This document shows, piece by piece, positions 29,208 to 38,327 of a stretch of 64,000 nt of DNA. The notes under the pieces are model-generated. The model had not been told where the DNA came from, did no database searches, and saw only the letters and a list, made by a program, of their open reading frames with translations. Source of the DNA: Lysinibacter sp. HNR (GTDB taxonomy: Bacteria > Actinomycetota > Actinomycetes > Actinomycetales > Microbacteriaceae). Each line of letters starts with the position of its first letter. The first letter of the stretch is position 1. The stretch covers positions 2,108,001-2,172,000 of the forward strand of contig NZ_CP121684.1 of the NCBI RefSeq assembly GCF_029760935.1, read 5' to 3'. Position numbers and translations under genes: made by a program.

Positions 29208-30889
29208 TATGATTCCTGTGCTTTCTTCTGTGTCTCCGCAACAACAGCCGCTCGCGCGGTCTGTGCATCTTCTGCGTCGAGTGCTATCAAGGCCAGACGC
29301 TGGGCCTCGTTAAGAGTGTGTTGTAACAGCTCGGCCCGAACATCGGCGAGCGCAGCGGGTGACATGGAGAGGCTTGTTGCCCCGAGCCCCGCCAAAACAA
29401 CAGCTAGTAGTGGGTCAGCCGCGGCCTCGCCGCAGATTCCCACAGGTTTCCCCGCTTCTTTTCCGGCTTCCGCCACCGTTTTCACCAGCTGTAAAACAGC
29501 CGGGTGCCACGGATCCTGTAGCGCGGCAACGCTTCCAAGCATCCGATCCGCCGCCATGGTGTATTGCGTCAGATCGTTGGTGCCGATCGAGACAAAGGCG
29601 GCATCACGAAGAATGTGCTTGGCAGTAATTGCCGCTGCCGGAACCTCCACCATCACACCGACGGTAGAGAGCCCCAATTCGTGAGCGAGTTCTGTAAAAT
29701 AGCGGGTCTCCTCCACCGTGGAGATCATGGGCGCCATTACCCAGAGATCCGCTTCGGTGGCGGCGTCCGCCTCCGCGAGAGCAGTAAGCTGCTCCCGCAG
29801 GATGTCTTCGTTGGTGCGCAGCGCGCGAAACCCTCTGAGCCCTAGGGCCGGGTTTTCTTCACGCTCGGGGTTCAAAAAGGAGAGGGGCTTATCCGCTCCC
29901 GCATCGAGCAGACGCACAACTACTTTCTGTCCAGGGAAGGCCGCAAGAAGTTCCTGATATTTCTCGCGCTGCTCCTGAATAGTGGGGGCGCTGACGGCAT
30001 CGAGAAAAAGAAATTCGGTGCGAAACAGCCCCACACCCTCCGCGCCGGCCTCAAGTGCGGCGGGGATTGCTCCGGCCGACCCAAGATTTGCAAGTAGGGG
30101 GATAAGAGTACCATCGGCAAGAGCACCGGGGGTACTGGGGGCCGTTGCAGCCTCACGCCTCCGATCGCGCTCCTCGCGAGCGGCTTGCTGCTCAGCTTCT
30201 TCCGGATCCACGGTGATGGTTCCCGTTGCCGCATCAACAATCACGGTGGTTCCATCGCTCAGGTCGAGCGCACCCTCGGCGCCAACAACGGCGACTATCG
30301 CCTTCTCACGCGCCAGGATGGCGGTGTGCGCGGTGGGTCCGCCGTCACTCGTAACCAGCGCAAGCACCTTGGTGAGGTCAAGCAGGGCGGTGTCTGCGGG
30401 AGCCAGATCACGAGCCACCAGAACGAATGGTTCGTCAGACACGGGCACTCCCGGTGCGGGCAGGCCCCGAAGGTGGGCAATGGTGCGACCCGACACGTCG
30501 TTCAGGTCGGCTGCGCGCTCGGCCATGTAACCGCCCAACCCGATGAGCATGTCTCTGAACGTTCCAAACGCTGTCCAGACCGCTGTTTCAGCGGTCTTTC
30601 CCAGCGACAATAGATCGTCAATTGAGGTCATGAGGCTGGGATCCTGCGCCATAAGCGCCTGCGCTTCGAGGATCTCCCGGGCAGATCCACCCGCCTTCGC
30701 GCCGCGAACATTCAGCTCGGCAGCAACAAATGCCAGCGATTCCGAGGCACGCTTATGTTCCTGCTCCACGGTAAGTTCGCTGATGGTGTCGATCGGAGCG
30801 GGCATCGGATCGGGCATTCGCAGCACGTTTCCCACCGCGAGATGACGGCCTATTCCAATGCCGTGAAGATAACTTGTGGTTGCGGTCAT
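29207..30889 (-). CDS. ptsI: PTS enzyme I (phosphoenolpyruvate-protein phosphotransferase)
   Basis: First protein of the PTS relay, taking phosphate from PEP and passing it to HPr. It has 560 residues. The phosphohistidine is His188 in SDGGPTAHTAILARE. The PEP-binding barrel has GVGLFRTEFLFLD, MISTVEE, FVSIGTNDLTQYTMAADR and GICGEAAADPLL, where the Cys is catalytic. It is unusual in being embedded in a sugar-specific operon, directly between ptsH (2 bp) and mtlA. Confidence 0.97.
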   Translation of the reverse strand: MTATTSYLHGIGIGRHLAVGNVLRMPDPMPAPIDTISELTVEQEHKRASESLAFVAAELNVRGAKAGGSAREILEAQALMAQDPSLMTSIDDLLSLGKTAETAVWTAFGTFRDMLIGLGGYMAERAADLNDVSGRTIAHLRGLPAPGVPVSDEPFVLVARDLAPADTALLDLTKVLALVTSDGGPTAHTAILAREKAIVAVVGAEGALDLSDGTTVIVDAATGTITVDPEEAEQQAAREERDRRREAATAPSTPGALADGTLIPLLANLGSAGAIPAALEAGAEGVGLFRTEFLFLDAVSAPTIQEQREKYQELLAAFPGQKVVVRLLDAGADKPLSFLNPEREENPALGLRGFRALRTNEDILREQLTALAEADAATEADLWVMAPMISTVEETRYFTELAHELGLSTVGVMVEVPAAAITAKHILRDAAFVSIGTNDLTQYTMAADRMLGSVAALQDPWHPAVLQLVKTVAEAGKEAGKPVGICGEAAADPLLAVVLAGLGATSLSMSPAALADVRAELLQHTLNEAQRLALIALDAEDAQTARAAVVAETQKKAQES

Positions 30890-30891
30890 GA

Positions 30892-31158
30892 TTATGCGTC
30901 GTGATCCGTCTCAAGAAAGGTCACCAGGTCGGTCAACACGGCATCACTATTGTCACCCGTAACCGTCACTATAACCTCGTCGCCGTGGCTCAGCCCCAGC
31001 GCAATAATGCTGAGAATGCTGGCCGCGTTAACCGGGTTTCCACCGGGCTTAGCTATTGTTACCTCGGCACCGCTGGCAACGACCGCCTGGGTAAAGAGAG
31101 AAGCAGGACGTGCGTGCAGGCCTTCTTTTGACAAAATAGTTACGGTTTTTTCCGCCAT
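30892..31158 (-). CDS. ptsH: Phosphocarrier protein HPr
   Basis: Small PTS phosphocarrier, 88 residues. The active histidine is His15 in KEGLHARPASLF. The region around Ser47 (NAASILSIIALG) aligns with the regulatory serine of Firmicutes HPr, but no HPr kinase gene is in the window. It is followed by ptsI after 2 bp. Confidence 0.97.
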   Translation of the reverse strand: MAEKTVTILSKEGLHARPASLFTQAVVASGAEVTIAKPGGNPVNAASILSIIALGLSHGDEVIVTVTGDNSDAVLTDLVTFLETDHDA

Positions 31159-31204
31159 GATCTCAGCTTTCGTAGTCTTAATATATTTGCGGTCAGATTA
31201 TGTG

Positions 31205-31510
31205 TTAATCGTTGAGGACGGAGAGCACCAGGTCAAGCGCGGCATTCCCGTCACGCTCACGAACAACTCTCTCGGAGAGGATAACCACACGGGCCAGAGG
31301 ATATTCCCGAGCCACAATATCTCGCTGATTTGCGAGGTGTGAACCCAGAAGAATGATGTCCCCCGGACCGTGATCCCTCAGCAACAAGATGGTTGATGCG
31401 GAGAGCACGTATTCCGATTTGGGCATACGCGAGCGCATGGCCTCGGTCATGCTCTGCACCAAGAAAGTACTTGACACACCCGCACCGCACACCACGGTTA
31501 CCCTAGACAC
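31205..31510 (-). CDS. Small stand-alone PTS EIIB-like protein
   Basis: Protein of 101 residues from GTG 31510, which has AGGAG at good spacing; the frame is open to 31597 but those residues look non-coding. VTVVCGAGVSSTFLVQSM is the P-loop-like phosphocysteine motif of the lactose/cellobiose-type EIIB. SASTILLLRDHGPGDIILLGSHLANQ follows, the usual second half. No matching EIIC or EIIA of that type is adjacent: the mannitol EIICB already has its own EIIB. It heads the operon, 46 bp upstream of ptsH, so it may be a signalling partner of the divergent regulator rather than a transporter subunit. Confidence 0.78.
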   Translation of the reverse strand: MSRVTVVCGAGVSSTFLVQSMTEAMRSRMPKSEYVLSASTILLLRDHGPGDIILLGSHLANQRDIVAREYPLARVVILSERVVRERDGNAALDLVLSVLND

Positions 31511-31671
31511 GTCTTCTCCTGTCAATCCCCATTTGTTTCCCCAGCTTTTCATTATCCCTCTCCCATACGAGGGCTTCCAGTAGAGGATTTTCCTCACATT
31601 AGGAAACTTCCACCCGATAAACTTTCCGCCCCGTCCCCGTGCTTTTCAGAAACAAAGCATAAACTGTTTTC

Positions 31672-33759
31672 GTGTCCATCGAGAGAGCCCACAAGCTTGT
31701 TGCCTATCTGGCTGCCGCTGAGAGCTGGGTTACCGCCGATGAGCTTGCCAATTCCCTCGGTGTCACCACCCGTTCCGTGCGCAACTATGCGGCCACCGTC
31801 CGCGAACTCTACGCACCCTTTGAGGTTGTCGAGGCGAGCAGCCGGGGGTACCGAATCGCGCGGGACGACTACCAGCAATTCCTCAAGGCCCACGATGCCT
31901 CTTCCGCCATCGAACCACAGATTGCAGAACGTCCCAGTGATCGCCAGGCTTCGCTCATCACACGTCTCCTAAACGAGCGTCAACCTATGGATGTTCACAC
32001 GATAGCTTCCGAATACTTTGTCAGCGAGTCTACGATTGAGGCGGATCTTCGCCGCATCCGCCCCGCACTCGAAAGCTCACACCTCTCACTCAAGCGCTCC
32101 GGCTCCGACGTGAGCATCATGGGAACCGAACTGGACAAACGACGCGTCCTGGCTTCCCTCTATCTCAAGGAGCTCACCAACAATGTGATAGACCTCGCTC
32201 ACGTGCAATCGCACTTTGCCACACCACCTCTCGGTCCGCTCAAAACTCGGGTTATCGAGCTGCTACAACGGGACGGCCTCAGCGCTAACGATTTTGGCCT
32301 GAGCAGTGTACTTCTGAGCGCTGCGATCGCGGGCGCCCGCGTGCGTTCGGGGTTTTTACTTCCCGAAAGTGCCAGCGGTTACGTGGTTACCCCACCACCC
32401 GTTGTTTCTCCCGCGGTTATCGAGATGGCGCACACCATCTTTGGCGCAGTCGCCGAACCTCCGGAAAGCACAGGGCTCAGCGGATCTGAATCGAGCCGGT
32501 CATTCCTCGACAGGCCTCAGCCAAATACCCCCCGATCAAACGAGCTTCAGGCAGGCGTACCCCTGCCCGGTTGGCCTCCGTGCAGCGAGACCCAACACAT
32601 CGCACACCTCTTTGAAGCTCAGGTGGTCCGTCGTCCCGGCCAGGCACCAGAACACCTCGGCTCCCTCCTCAATAGCGAGGCAGATTCAGGACCCCTCCCA
32701 GCCTCGTCCTCAATCAGACCGCAGGTTGCAGAAATCGTTCACAACGCCAGCTCCCACTTCACTCTCGACCTCTCGGACGACGCTTTCATTGACAGACTTA
32801 CCGAACACGTTACGCACGTCATCGAGCGGGCAAAAGGACGCCTCTCCTCCCCCAACCCCATGACCCAGTCGCTTAAAGAAAGCTATCCCACCGTATACGA
32901 GGTCGCGGTGTTCCTCGCGGATAAGATAGGTCGCAGCTTTAACGCGACACTTGATGAAAATGAAATTGCGTTTTTAGCACTGCACGTCGGCTCACACCTA
33001 GAGCGAGTCTCTCCCCGTACCAAACGTCTGAGCTGTGTTTTTGTCTGTCCCGACTACTACGGGATGCACCTTTTTCTTCGCAATCGCATCGAACAGGAGC
33101 TTCACGACGTCCTAGAAATCACCTCGGTCATCACTCGCACCGACGTCGACTGGGCTCGCATCGATGCCGATATCGTGCTCTCAACAATCCCGGTGCCTCC
33201 GGCCCTCCCGGATGTTTTACACATTCAACCTTTTTTGACGGAGGAGGACAAGGAGCGTATTCGCTACCGTGCTTCTCGAATCCATCGACGCGATAAACGT
33301 CACGAGCTCAAAAAACGACTACTGCGCTATCTCTCACCCAACCTCTTCACCACTGAGCTTGCCGCACAGGACGCAACAGAGGCTATCCGCGCCCTAGGAA
33401 ACCTCCTCATTAAGCAGGGAGTTGTCGAAGAGTCCTATGTGAACGACGCACTCGAGCGGGAGCGGATGTCTTCCACCGCTTTTGGCGAACTCATCGCCGT
33501 TCCCCACGCAATGAACATGACCGCACACAGAACCGCAATAGCGATCTCTGTGTCAAAAACGGCAATTCCGTGGGGAGAAAGCCGCGTTCAAATAGTGGCC
33601 TTTGTGGCTTTCTCAGCGGATGACCGCGAAGACTTCCAAACGGTTTTTGATCAACTGGTTAAAGTGTTCAGCGCTCGCAGCGAAACACAGCAGATCATCC
33701 GCTCGTCAGACTCCTTTGAAACGTTCCTGGAGGCGCTCAGCGGTGTTATGGGCGAGTAG
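31672..33759 (+). CDS. PTS-regulated transcriptional regulator (MtlR/BglG-like, HTH-PRD-EIIB-EIIA)
   Basis: Regulator of 695 residues, divergent from the mannitol operon and likely its activator. An HTH occupies residues about 20-47 (TADELANSLGVTTRSVRNY) and a second winged-helix region about 95-170 (DVHTIASEYFVSESTIEADLRRI, split). A degenerate first PRD at about 185-230 is followed by a proline/serine-rich insert at about 240-345. PRD2 (about 348-445) contains LALHVGSHL. The EIIB-like domain (about 452-535) keeps Cys459, and the EIIA domain (about 556-695) has its histidine at His612 (AVPHAMNM). PTS phosphorylation should control activity. The start is GTG 31672 with no strong ribosome-binding site. 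Confidence 0.88.
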   Translation: MSIERAHKLVAYLAAAESWVTADELANSLGVTTRSVRNYAATVRELYAPFEVVEASSRGYRIARDDYQQFLKAHDASSAIEPQIAERPSDRQASLITRLLNERQPMDVHTIASEYFVSESTIEADLRRIRPALESSHLSLKRSGSDVSIMGTELDKRRVLASLYLKELTNNVIDLAHVQSHFATPPLGPLKTRVIELLQRDGLSANDFGLSSVLLSAAIAGARVRSGFLLPESASGYVVTPPPVVSPAVIEMAHTIFGAVAEPPESTGLSGSESSRSFLDRPQPNTPRSNELQAGVPLPGWPPCSETQHIAHLFEAQVVRRPGQAPEHLGSLLNSEADSGPLPASSSIRPQVAEIVHNASSHFTLDLSDDAFIDRLTEHVTHVIERAKGRLSSPNPMTQSLKESYPTVYEVAVFLADKIGRSFNATLDENEIAFLALHVGSHLERVSPRTKRLSCVFVCPDYYGMHLFLRNRIEQELHDVLEITSVITRTDVDWARIDADIVLSTIPVPPALPDVLHIQPFLTEEDKERIRYRASRIHRRDKRHELKKRLLRYLSPNLFTTELAAQDATEAIRALGNLLIKQGVVEESYVNDALERERMSSTAFGELIAVPHAMNMTAHRTAIAISVSKTAIPWGESRVQIVAFVAFSADDREDFQTVFDQLVKVFSARSETQQIIRSSDSFETFLEALSGVMGE

Positions 33760-33765
33760 CGACCC

Positions 33766-34452
33766 TTACGCTCTTTTTACAGACTCAAAAAAGGCCACAA
33801 AAGCACTGTTATCGCTGGGAGGTCCGCTATAGACCGAGCCGTTCACAATGATGGTGGGGGTTCCTCGAACCGCGTTAATCTCGGTTGTTGCCGCGAGTGG
33901 TCCGGACAGAGCTTTTTCTTGCTGTTCGGTGAGCCATCCCGTGAATGTTCCATCTTGAATACAGCTATCAACACCGTGAATATCCAGACTCTGAGCTTCT
34001 TGCTGAAGTTTTGCGATGTCCCAAGAACCCGGGTCAAGAGCAAACACAGCCTGGTTGAACTCAAGCATTGCATCCGGCTGGTGGTCAGCCACACACACCA
34101 GGGCGTTTGCCGCGCTCAGTGATGCTTGACTTTGGCCCCGATCTAGAAAGTAAAGGGGGTGCAACCGAACGGTAGCGGTATTGGTTTCGACCAGGCTCTG
34201 CAAAAAACTGCCGTTTGTCTTTTCGAAATCGAGGCAGTGTCCACACTGAAAATCTAACCAGACATCGATCTCGTTGGGCCCCGACCCCGCAACCAATCCA
34301 CCGTCCTGTGTGTTGGCGGGAGCAACCACCGTGGAAGAGGGGGTGCTCGCGGTGGTCTCTGTTTCTCCACCGTATCCCGCACACGCGCTCACGGCCAATA
34401 GCACGAGGATAGAGCCAGCGGCACCTGTAGTTAGTCGAAATAATCTAGGCAC
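33766..34452 (-). CDS. DsbA-like thiol-disulfide lipoprotein
   Basis: Extracytoplasmic thioredoxin-fold protein, 228 residues from GTG 34452, which has AAAGGA upstream; ATG 34473 lacks a ribosome-binding site. It has a lipoprotein signal with lipobox VSAC, then a Thr/Ser-rich linker. The active site is CGHC in VWLDFQCGHCLDFEK, and a cis-Pro loop lies in RGTPTIIVNG. It is of the actinobacterial DsbA-family type that folds secreted proteins or transfers electrons. It is downstream of map on the same strand and converges on the PTS regulator across 6 bp. Confidence 0.88.
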   Translation of the reverse strand: MPRLFRLTTGAAGSILVLLAVSACAGYGGETETTASTPSSTVVAPANTQDGGLVAGSGPNEIDVWLDFQCGHCLDFEKTNGSFLQSLVETNTATVRLHPLYFLDRGQSQASLSAANALVCVADHQPDAMLEFNQAVFALDPGSWDIAKLQQEAQSLDIHGVDSCIQDGTFTGWLTEQQEKALSGPLAATTEINAVRGTPTIIVNGSVYSGPPSDNSAFVAFFESVKRA

Positions 34453-34491
34453 AATGTTCCTTTCAGGAAGCATTCAATAGTCTTATAACTA

Positions 34492-35325
34492 CTAGCTTAT
34501 GGGAACAGGCCGAACTCCTAAAGGTTTTAGTGCAGATTCACCACCATCTGGGGCGGTTAACACCCAAATACCAGCTTTGTGGACGGCAACACTGTGCTCC
34601 CAATGTGCCGCGGAGAGTCCATCTACCGTGGCTACAGTCCACTCATCGTCCCGAACAAACGTATCGGTAGAACCCACCACCACCATGGGTTCAATCGCAA
34701 CCACAAGGCCGGGCTTTACCTCGGGTCCACGCCTATGAACCCGATAGTTGTAAACGGGAGGCTCTTCATGCATGGATCGGCCAATCCCGTGTCCAATATA
34801 GTCGGTCAGTATTCCGTAGTTGCCCTGCGACTCAATGTAGTCCTGGATCGCCTCCCCCACCTCATTGAGGTGTTTTGCGCGAGCAAGACGAGCGATTCCT
34901 CTCCACAGTGACTGTTCGGTCACCTCGGAAAGACGCTGGCGTTCGGCAACAAGTTCTGGACGAGTTGGGTCGGGAAGAACAACGGTGAACGCTGAATCAC
35001 CGTTCCACCCGCCAATCTCCGCCCCACTATCAATCGACACAATGTCTCCGGGTTGAAGCACACGATCGTTAGGGATGCCGTGAACCACGTCCTCGTTCAC
35101 CGAGGCACATATTGTGTGGCGGTATCCCGGAACCTGCTTAAAATTAGATCGCGCGCGCCTCTCGGCCAAGGCGGCCTCTGCCGCCGCGTTTACACTCAGA
35201 GTTGTTGCACCCGGCACAATCGCCATGCGGGCTGCCTCAAGCGAGGCTGCTGTTGCAAGCCCGGGAGCAACCATCTGCCGCAGCTGCTCGGGGGTCTTAT
35301 AGATTGACTTACGAAAAATACTCAC
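34492..35325 (-). CDS. map: Type I methionine aminopeptidase
   Basis: Removes the initiator methionine. It has 277 residues with all five metal ligands visible: Asp99, Asp110 (IDSGAEIGGWNGDSAF), His179 (IGHGIGRSMHEEP), Glu212 (AIEPMVV) and Glu243 (HWEHS). The substrate His82 is in DVVHGIP. It follows adk, as is standard, but the next genes are the DsbA-like gene and the mannitol locus instead of infA. Confidence 0.97.
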   Translation of the reverse strand: MSIFRKSIYKTPEQLRQMVAPGLATAASLEAARMAIVPGATTLSVNAAAEAALAERRARSNFKQVPGYRHTICASVNEDVVHGIPNDRVLQPGDIVSIDSGAEIGGWNGDSAFTVVLPDPTRPELVAERQRLSEVTEQSLWRGIARLARAKHLNEVGEAIQDYIESQGNYGILTDYIGHGIGRSMHEEPPVYNYRVHRRGPEVKPGLVVAIEPMVVVGSTDTFVRDDEWTVATVDGLSAAHWEHSVAVHKAGIWVLTAPDGGESALKPLGVRPVPIS

Positions 35326-35343
35326 ACCAACACAGCACTTTTG

Positions 35344-35928
35344 CTAGGCAACCGCGGCAAGTCCAAGCACAGCCGTAATGCGTGCAAAAACCTCGTCAAC
35401 CGTTCCAATGCCGTCCACCCGAACCACGAGCTTACGCTCGTCATAGGTCTTAATAAGGGGTTCGGTCTGGGCCGCGTACACGTCCTGACGGTGCCTAATG
35501 ATCTCTTCCGTATCGTCAGAGCGCCCCTGCTCCTGCGCACGCTTCAGCAAACGCGCAACAACAGCATCGGTATCGGCCTCAAGCAACACGACCACATCTA
35601 ATTGATGACCGGAGGCTGCAAGAATGCGATCCAACTCCACGACCTGTTCGGGGGTACGGGGATAACCGTCAAGCAAAAAACCACCGAGCGCGTCATGCCA
35701 GGCGAGACGATCGGCCACAATCTTGTTGGTGAGCTCATCCGGAACGTATGATCCGCTATCAACAATCGCTTTAACCTGAACGCCAAGCTCAGTTTTTTCC
35801 CTAATATTTTCGCGGAAAATATCTCCGGTAGAGATAGCGGGAACTCCTAGACGTTTGGCAAGAAGGGCCGCTTGAGTTCCCTTACCAGCACCGGGCGGGC
35901 CGATGATAAGAAGACGATACACACTCAT
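35344..35928 (-). CDS. adk: Adenylate kinase
   Basis: Interconverts AMP + ATP and 2 ADP. The 194 residues form the short type without a zinc-type lid. Walker A is [19 protein letters not shown], the AMP site [11 protein letters not shown], and [10 protein letters not shown] carries the invariant Arg. It is encoded directly after secY (the stop and start codons are adjacent). Confidence 0.97.
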   Translation of the reverse strand: MSVYRLLIIGPPGAGKGTQAALLAKRLGVPAISTGDIFRENIREKTELGVQVKAIVDSGSYVPDELTNKIVADRLAWHDALGGFLLDGYPRTPEQVVELDRILAASGHQLDVVVLLEADTDAVVARLLKRAQEQGRSDDTEEIIRHRQDVYAAQTEPLIKTYDERKLVVRVDGIGTVDEVFARITAVLGLAAVA

Positions 35929-37251
35929 TTATTTAAGAAGTCCCTCATAGTGACGCTGCTGCAACTGCGCGTCAATCTGCTTCACGGTCTCAAGACCGAC
36001 ACCCACGATAATAAGAATCGAGGCTCCACCGAAGGGGAAGTTTTGGTTAGCCTGCACCAGCGAGAGGGCGATCAGCGGGATCAGAGCGACGATACCCAGG
36101 TAGAGAGAGCCGGGGAAGGTGATGCGTGTAAGAACGTAATCCAGGTACTCAGCAGTGGGGCGTCCCGCGCGAATACCGGGGATGAAGCCACCGTATTTCT
36201 TCATATTCTCGGCGACCTCTTCGGGGTTAAACGTGATCGCGACGTAGAAGAAAGTAAAGCCAACGATGAGGATGAAGTAAAGAAGCATGTAGAGCGGATG
36301 GTCACCCTGGGTGAGGTAGTTAGAAATCCACACGACCCACTCTGCGGGCTCTTCACCCGCCTGCGGCTGGTTAAACTGCGCGATAAGGGCCGGCAGATAA
36401 AGCAGCGAAGAGGCGAAGATAACGGGAACAACACCGGCCATATTCACTTTAATGGGGATATAGGTGTTGTTTCCACCGTAGGTACGGCGGCCCACCACAC
36501 GTTTGGCATACTGCACAGGGATACGGCGTTGTGACTGTTCCACAAACACAACCAACCCGATGATGACGATACCCACCGCGATAACAAGCAGGAAGACCTC
36601 AAAGCCCTGTGACTGCTGAATAGCCCAGAGAGAGCTGGGAAACTGTGCAGAGATCGAGGTGAAGATCAGGAGGGACATTCCGTTACCAACACCGCGCTCC
36701 GTGATGAGCTCGCCCATCCACATGATGAGACCCGTTCCCGCAGTCATGGTCACAACCATGAGCAGAACAGCGTACCACGAGTTATTTGTGAGTAGGTTTG
36801 CACATTCGGTCTGCGTGTTCGCTCCAAAGAGAAGACCGCTACGGGCAACCGTAATGAGCGTTGTGGACTGAAGAACGGCCAGAGCAATGGTGAGGTAGCG
36901 CGTGTACTGGGTGAGGCGGCTCTGACCCGCCTGCCCTTCTTTGTGAAGCGCCTCAAAGTGAGGAATCACCACACGAAGTAGCTGGGTAATAATCGAGGCC
37001 GTGATGTACGGCATGATTCCCAGCGCAAAAATTGAAAGTTGTAGAAGCGCTCCACCGCTGAAGAGGTTAACCAGCTCGTAGAGCCCGGAGGTGTTCTGGT
37101 TCACGGCAAGACACGATTGCACATTTCCAAAATCGACAAATGGCGCGGGTATGAACGACCCCAGGCGGAAAATCGCGATGATTCCCAGGGTGAACCCAAT
37201 CTTGCGTCGCAGATCTGGTGTTCGGAAAATTCGACCGATAGCGCTGAACAA
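35929..37251 (-). CDS. secY: Preprotein translocase subunit SecY
   Basis: Central channel of the Sec system, 440 residues with ten expected membrane helices. It shows FRLGSFIPAPFVD, the plug-containing region LFSGGALLQLSIFALGIMPYITASIITQLL (in two parts), GMSLLIF and the cytosolic loop AKRVVGRRTYGGNNTYIPIKVN. The C-terminal loop includes GGFIPGIRAGRPTAEYL. It lies in the spc operon after rplO, but 178 bp separate the two. Confidence 0.98.
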   Translation of the reverse strand: MFSAIGRIFRTPDLRRKIGFTLGIIAIFRLGSFIPAPFVDFGNVQSCLAVNQNTSGLYELVNLFSGGALLQLSIFALGIMPYITASIITQLLRVVIPHFEALHKEGQAGQSRLTQYTRYLTIALAVLQSTTLITVARSGLLFGANTQTECANLLTNNSWYAVLLMVVTMTAGTGLIMWMGELITERGVGNGMSLLIFTSISAQFPSSLWAIQQSQGFEVFLLVIAVGIVIIGLVVFVEQSQRRIPVQYAKRVVGRRTYGGNNTYIPIKVNMAGVVPVIFASSLLYLPALIAQFNQPQAGEEPAEWVVWISNYLTQGDHPLYMLLYFILIVGFTFFYVAITFNPEEVAENMKKYGGFIPGIRAGRPTAEYLDYVLTRITFPGSLYLGIVALIPLIALSLVQANQNFPFGGASILIIVGVGLETVKQIDAQLQQRHYEGLLK

Positions 37252-37351
37252 AAAAGCCTCCTGCTTTTGTTTACCGTTTCTCCCAACGGCGGGGTGAGCT
37301 AACCAATTACTGAGCCTACACGTATTCTGCAGGCCTGTTAATGGCTAATGC

Positions 37352-37417
37352 GGGGCAATACTCAACACACCTGTAAAACCACAGTGTTTTGTGGCCCGAG
37401 TTTGTTGGTATTGCCCC
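37352..37417 (-). other. Long-range stem with inner hairpin between rplO and secY
   Basis: Perfect 10-base arms GGGGCAATAC (37352-37361) and GTATTGCCCC (37408-37417) enclose a smaller CCACA/TGTGG hairpin. No U-run follows on the minus strand. The unusual 178-bp gap inside the spc operon may be a leader for secY or a partial terminator. Confidence 0.5.
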
Positions 37418-37429
37418 ACATACATGTAT

Positions 37430-38140
37430 TTAGTTTACGGAACCGCCGGCAGCAACGATTTTCTGCTCAGCCGAACCGGAGACTTTGTCTACCGAAACGT
37501 TAAGCTTCACCGAAATATCGCCATCGCCAAGAACTTTGACCCGCTCGTTTTTACGAACAGCGCCCTTGGCAACCAGGTCACCAACGGTCACGTCACCACC
37601 CTGGGGGTATAGCTCTGCGAGCTTGTTCAGGTTAACAACCTGGAACTCGACACGGAAAGGGTTCTTAAACCCGCGCAATTTGGGGGTGCGCATGTGCAGC
37701 GGCATCTGCCCACCCTCGAAACCGGCGCGAACCTGGTAACGAGCCTTGGTTCCTTTGGTTCCACGACCCGCTGTTTTACCCTTGGAGGCCTCACCGCGAC
37801 CCACACGGGTACGTTCTTTTTTTGCACCGGGTGCGGGGCGAAGGTGATGCATCTTCAGGACCTGCTCACGCGGCTCAGCGCTTTCGGCAGCTTTCTTAGC
37901 CTGAGCAGCCTTCTTAGCGGGTGCCTTCTTAGCCGGAGCCTCAGTGGTATCAGCCACAGCCTTCTTGGCCGAAGCTTCCTTGGCTGAGGTCTCCTTGGCC
38001 GGAGCCTTTTTAGCGGGAGCCTTCTTTGCCGCGGTAGCGGAAGACTCAGCAGTATCAGCCACAGCCTTCTTAGCGGGAGCCTTTTTTGCGGGGGCCTCTA
38101 CGGACTCCACTTTTTTGGCTTCTTTCTTTTCCTCGGCCAC
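37430..38140 (-). CDS. rplO: 50S ribosomal protein L15 with long lysine/alanine-rich N-terminal extension
   Basis: L15 is a late-assembly large-subunit protein of usually about 145 residues. Here the product has 236. The core starts near residue 92 ([18 protein letters not shown], then [19 protein letters not shown]). Residues 1-90 are built from repeated APAKK/KKAVAD units resembling the tail of histone H1-like proteins. The extension is continuous with the core, without an obviously better internal start. It is coupled to rpmD (overlap of 1 bp). Confidence 0.95.
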   Translation of the reverse strand: MAEEKKEAKKVESVEAPAKKAPAKKAVADTAESSATAAKKAPAKKAPAKETSAKEASAKKAVADTTEAPAKKAPAKKAAQAKKAAESAEPREQVLKMHHLRPAPGAKKERTRVGRGEASKGKTAGRGTKGTKARYQVRAGFEGGQMPLHMRTPKLRGFKNPFRVEFQVVNLNKLAELYPQGGDVTVGDLVAKGAVRKNERVKVLGDGDISVKLNVSVDKVSGSAEQKIVAAGGSVN

Positions 38141-38325
38141 TAGTCGACCTCCTCAACCTTGACCAGGTGAGCAACAGTCTTGACGTAGCCACGGTTCACC
38201 GGGTTGTCTTCGCGGACGACCGTCTGGCCGATCTTGCGAAGCCCCAGGCTACGAAGCGTGTCTCGTTGATTCTGACGCTCACTGATTTTGGACTTAATCT
38301 GCGTGATTTTTAGGCTCTTAGCCAT
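38140..38325 (-). CDS. rpmD: 50S ribosomal protein L30
   Basis: Small large-subunit protein, 61 residues, complete. [30 protein letters not shown] (in two parts) and [20 protein letters not shown] match the family. It is coupled to rplO by a 1-bp overlap and follows rpsE after 2 bp. Confidence 0.97.
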   Translation of the reverse strand: MAKSLKITQIKSKISERQNQRDTLRSLGLRKIGQTVVREDNPVNRGYVKTVAHLVKVEEVD

Positions 38326-38327
38326 TG

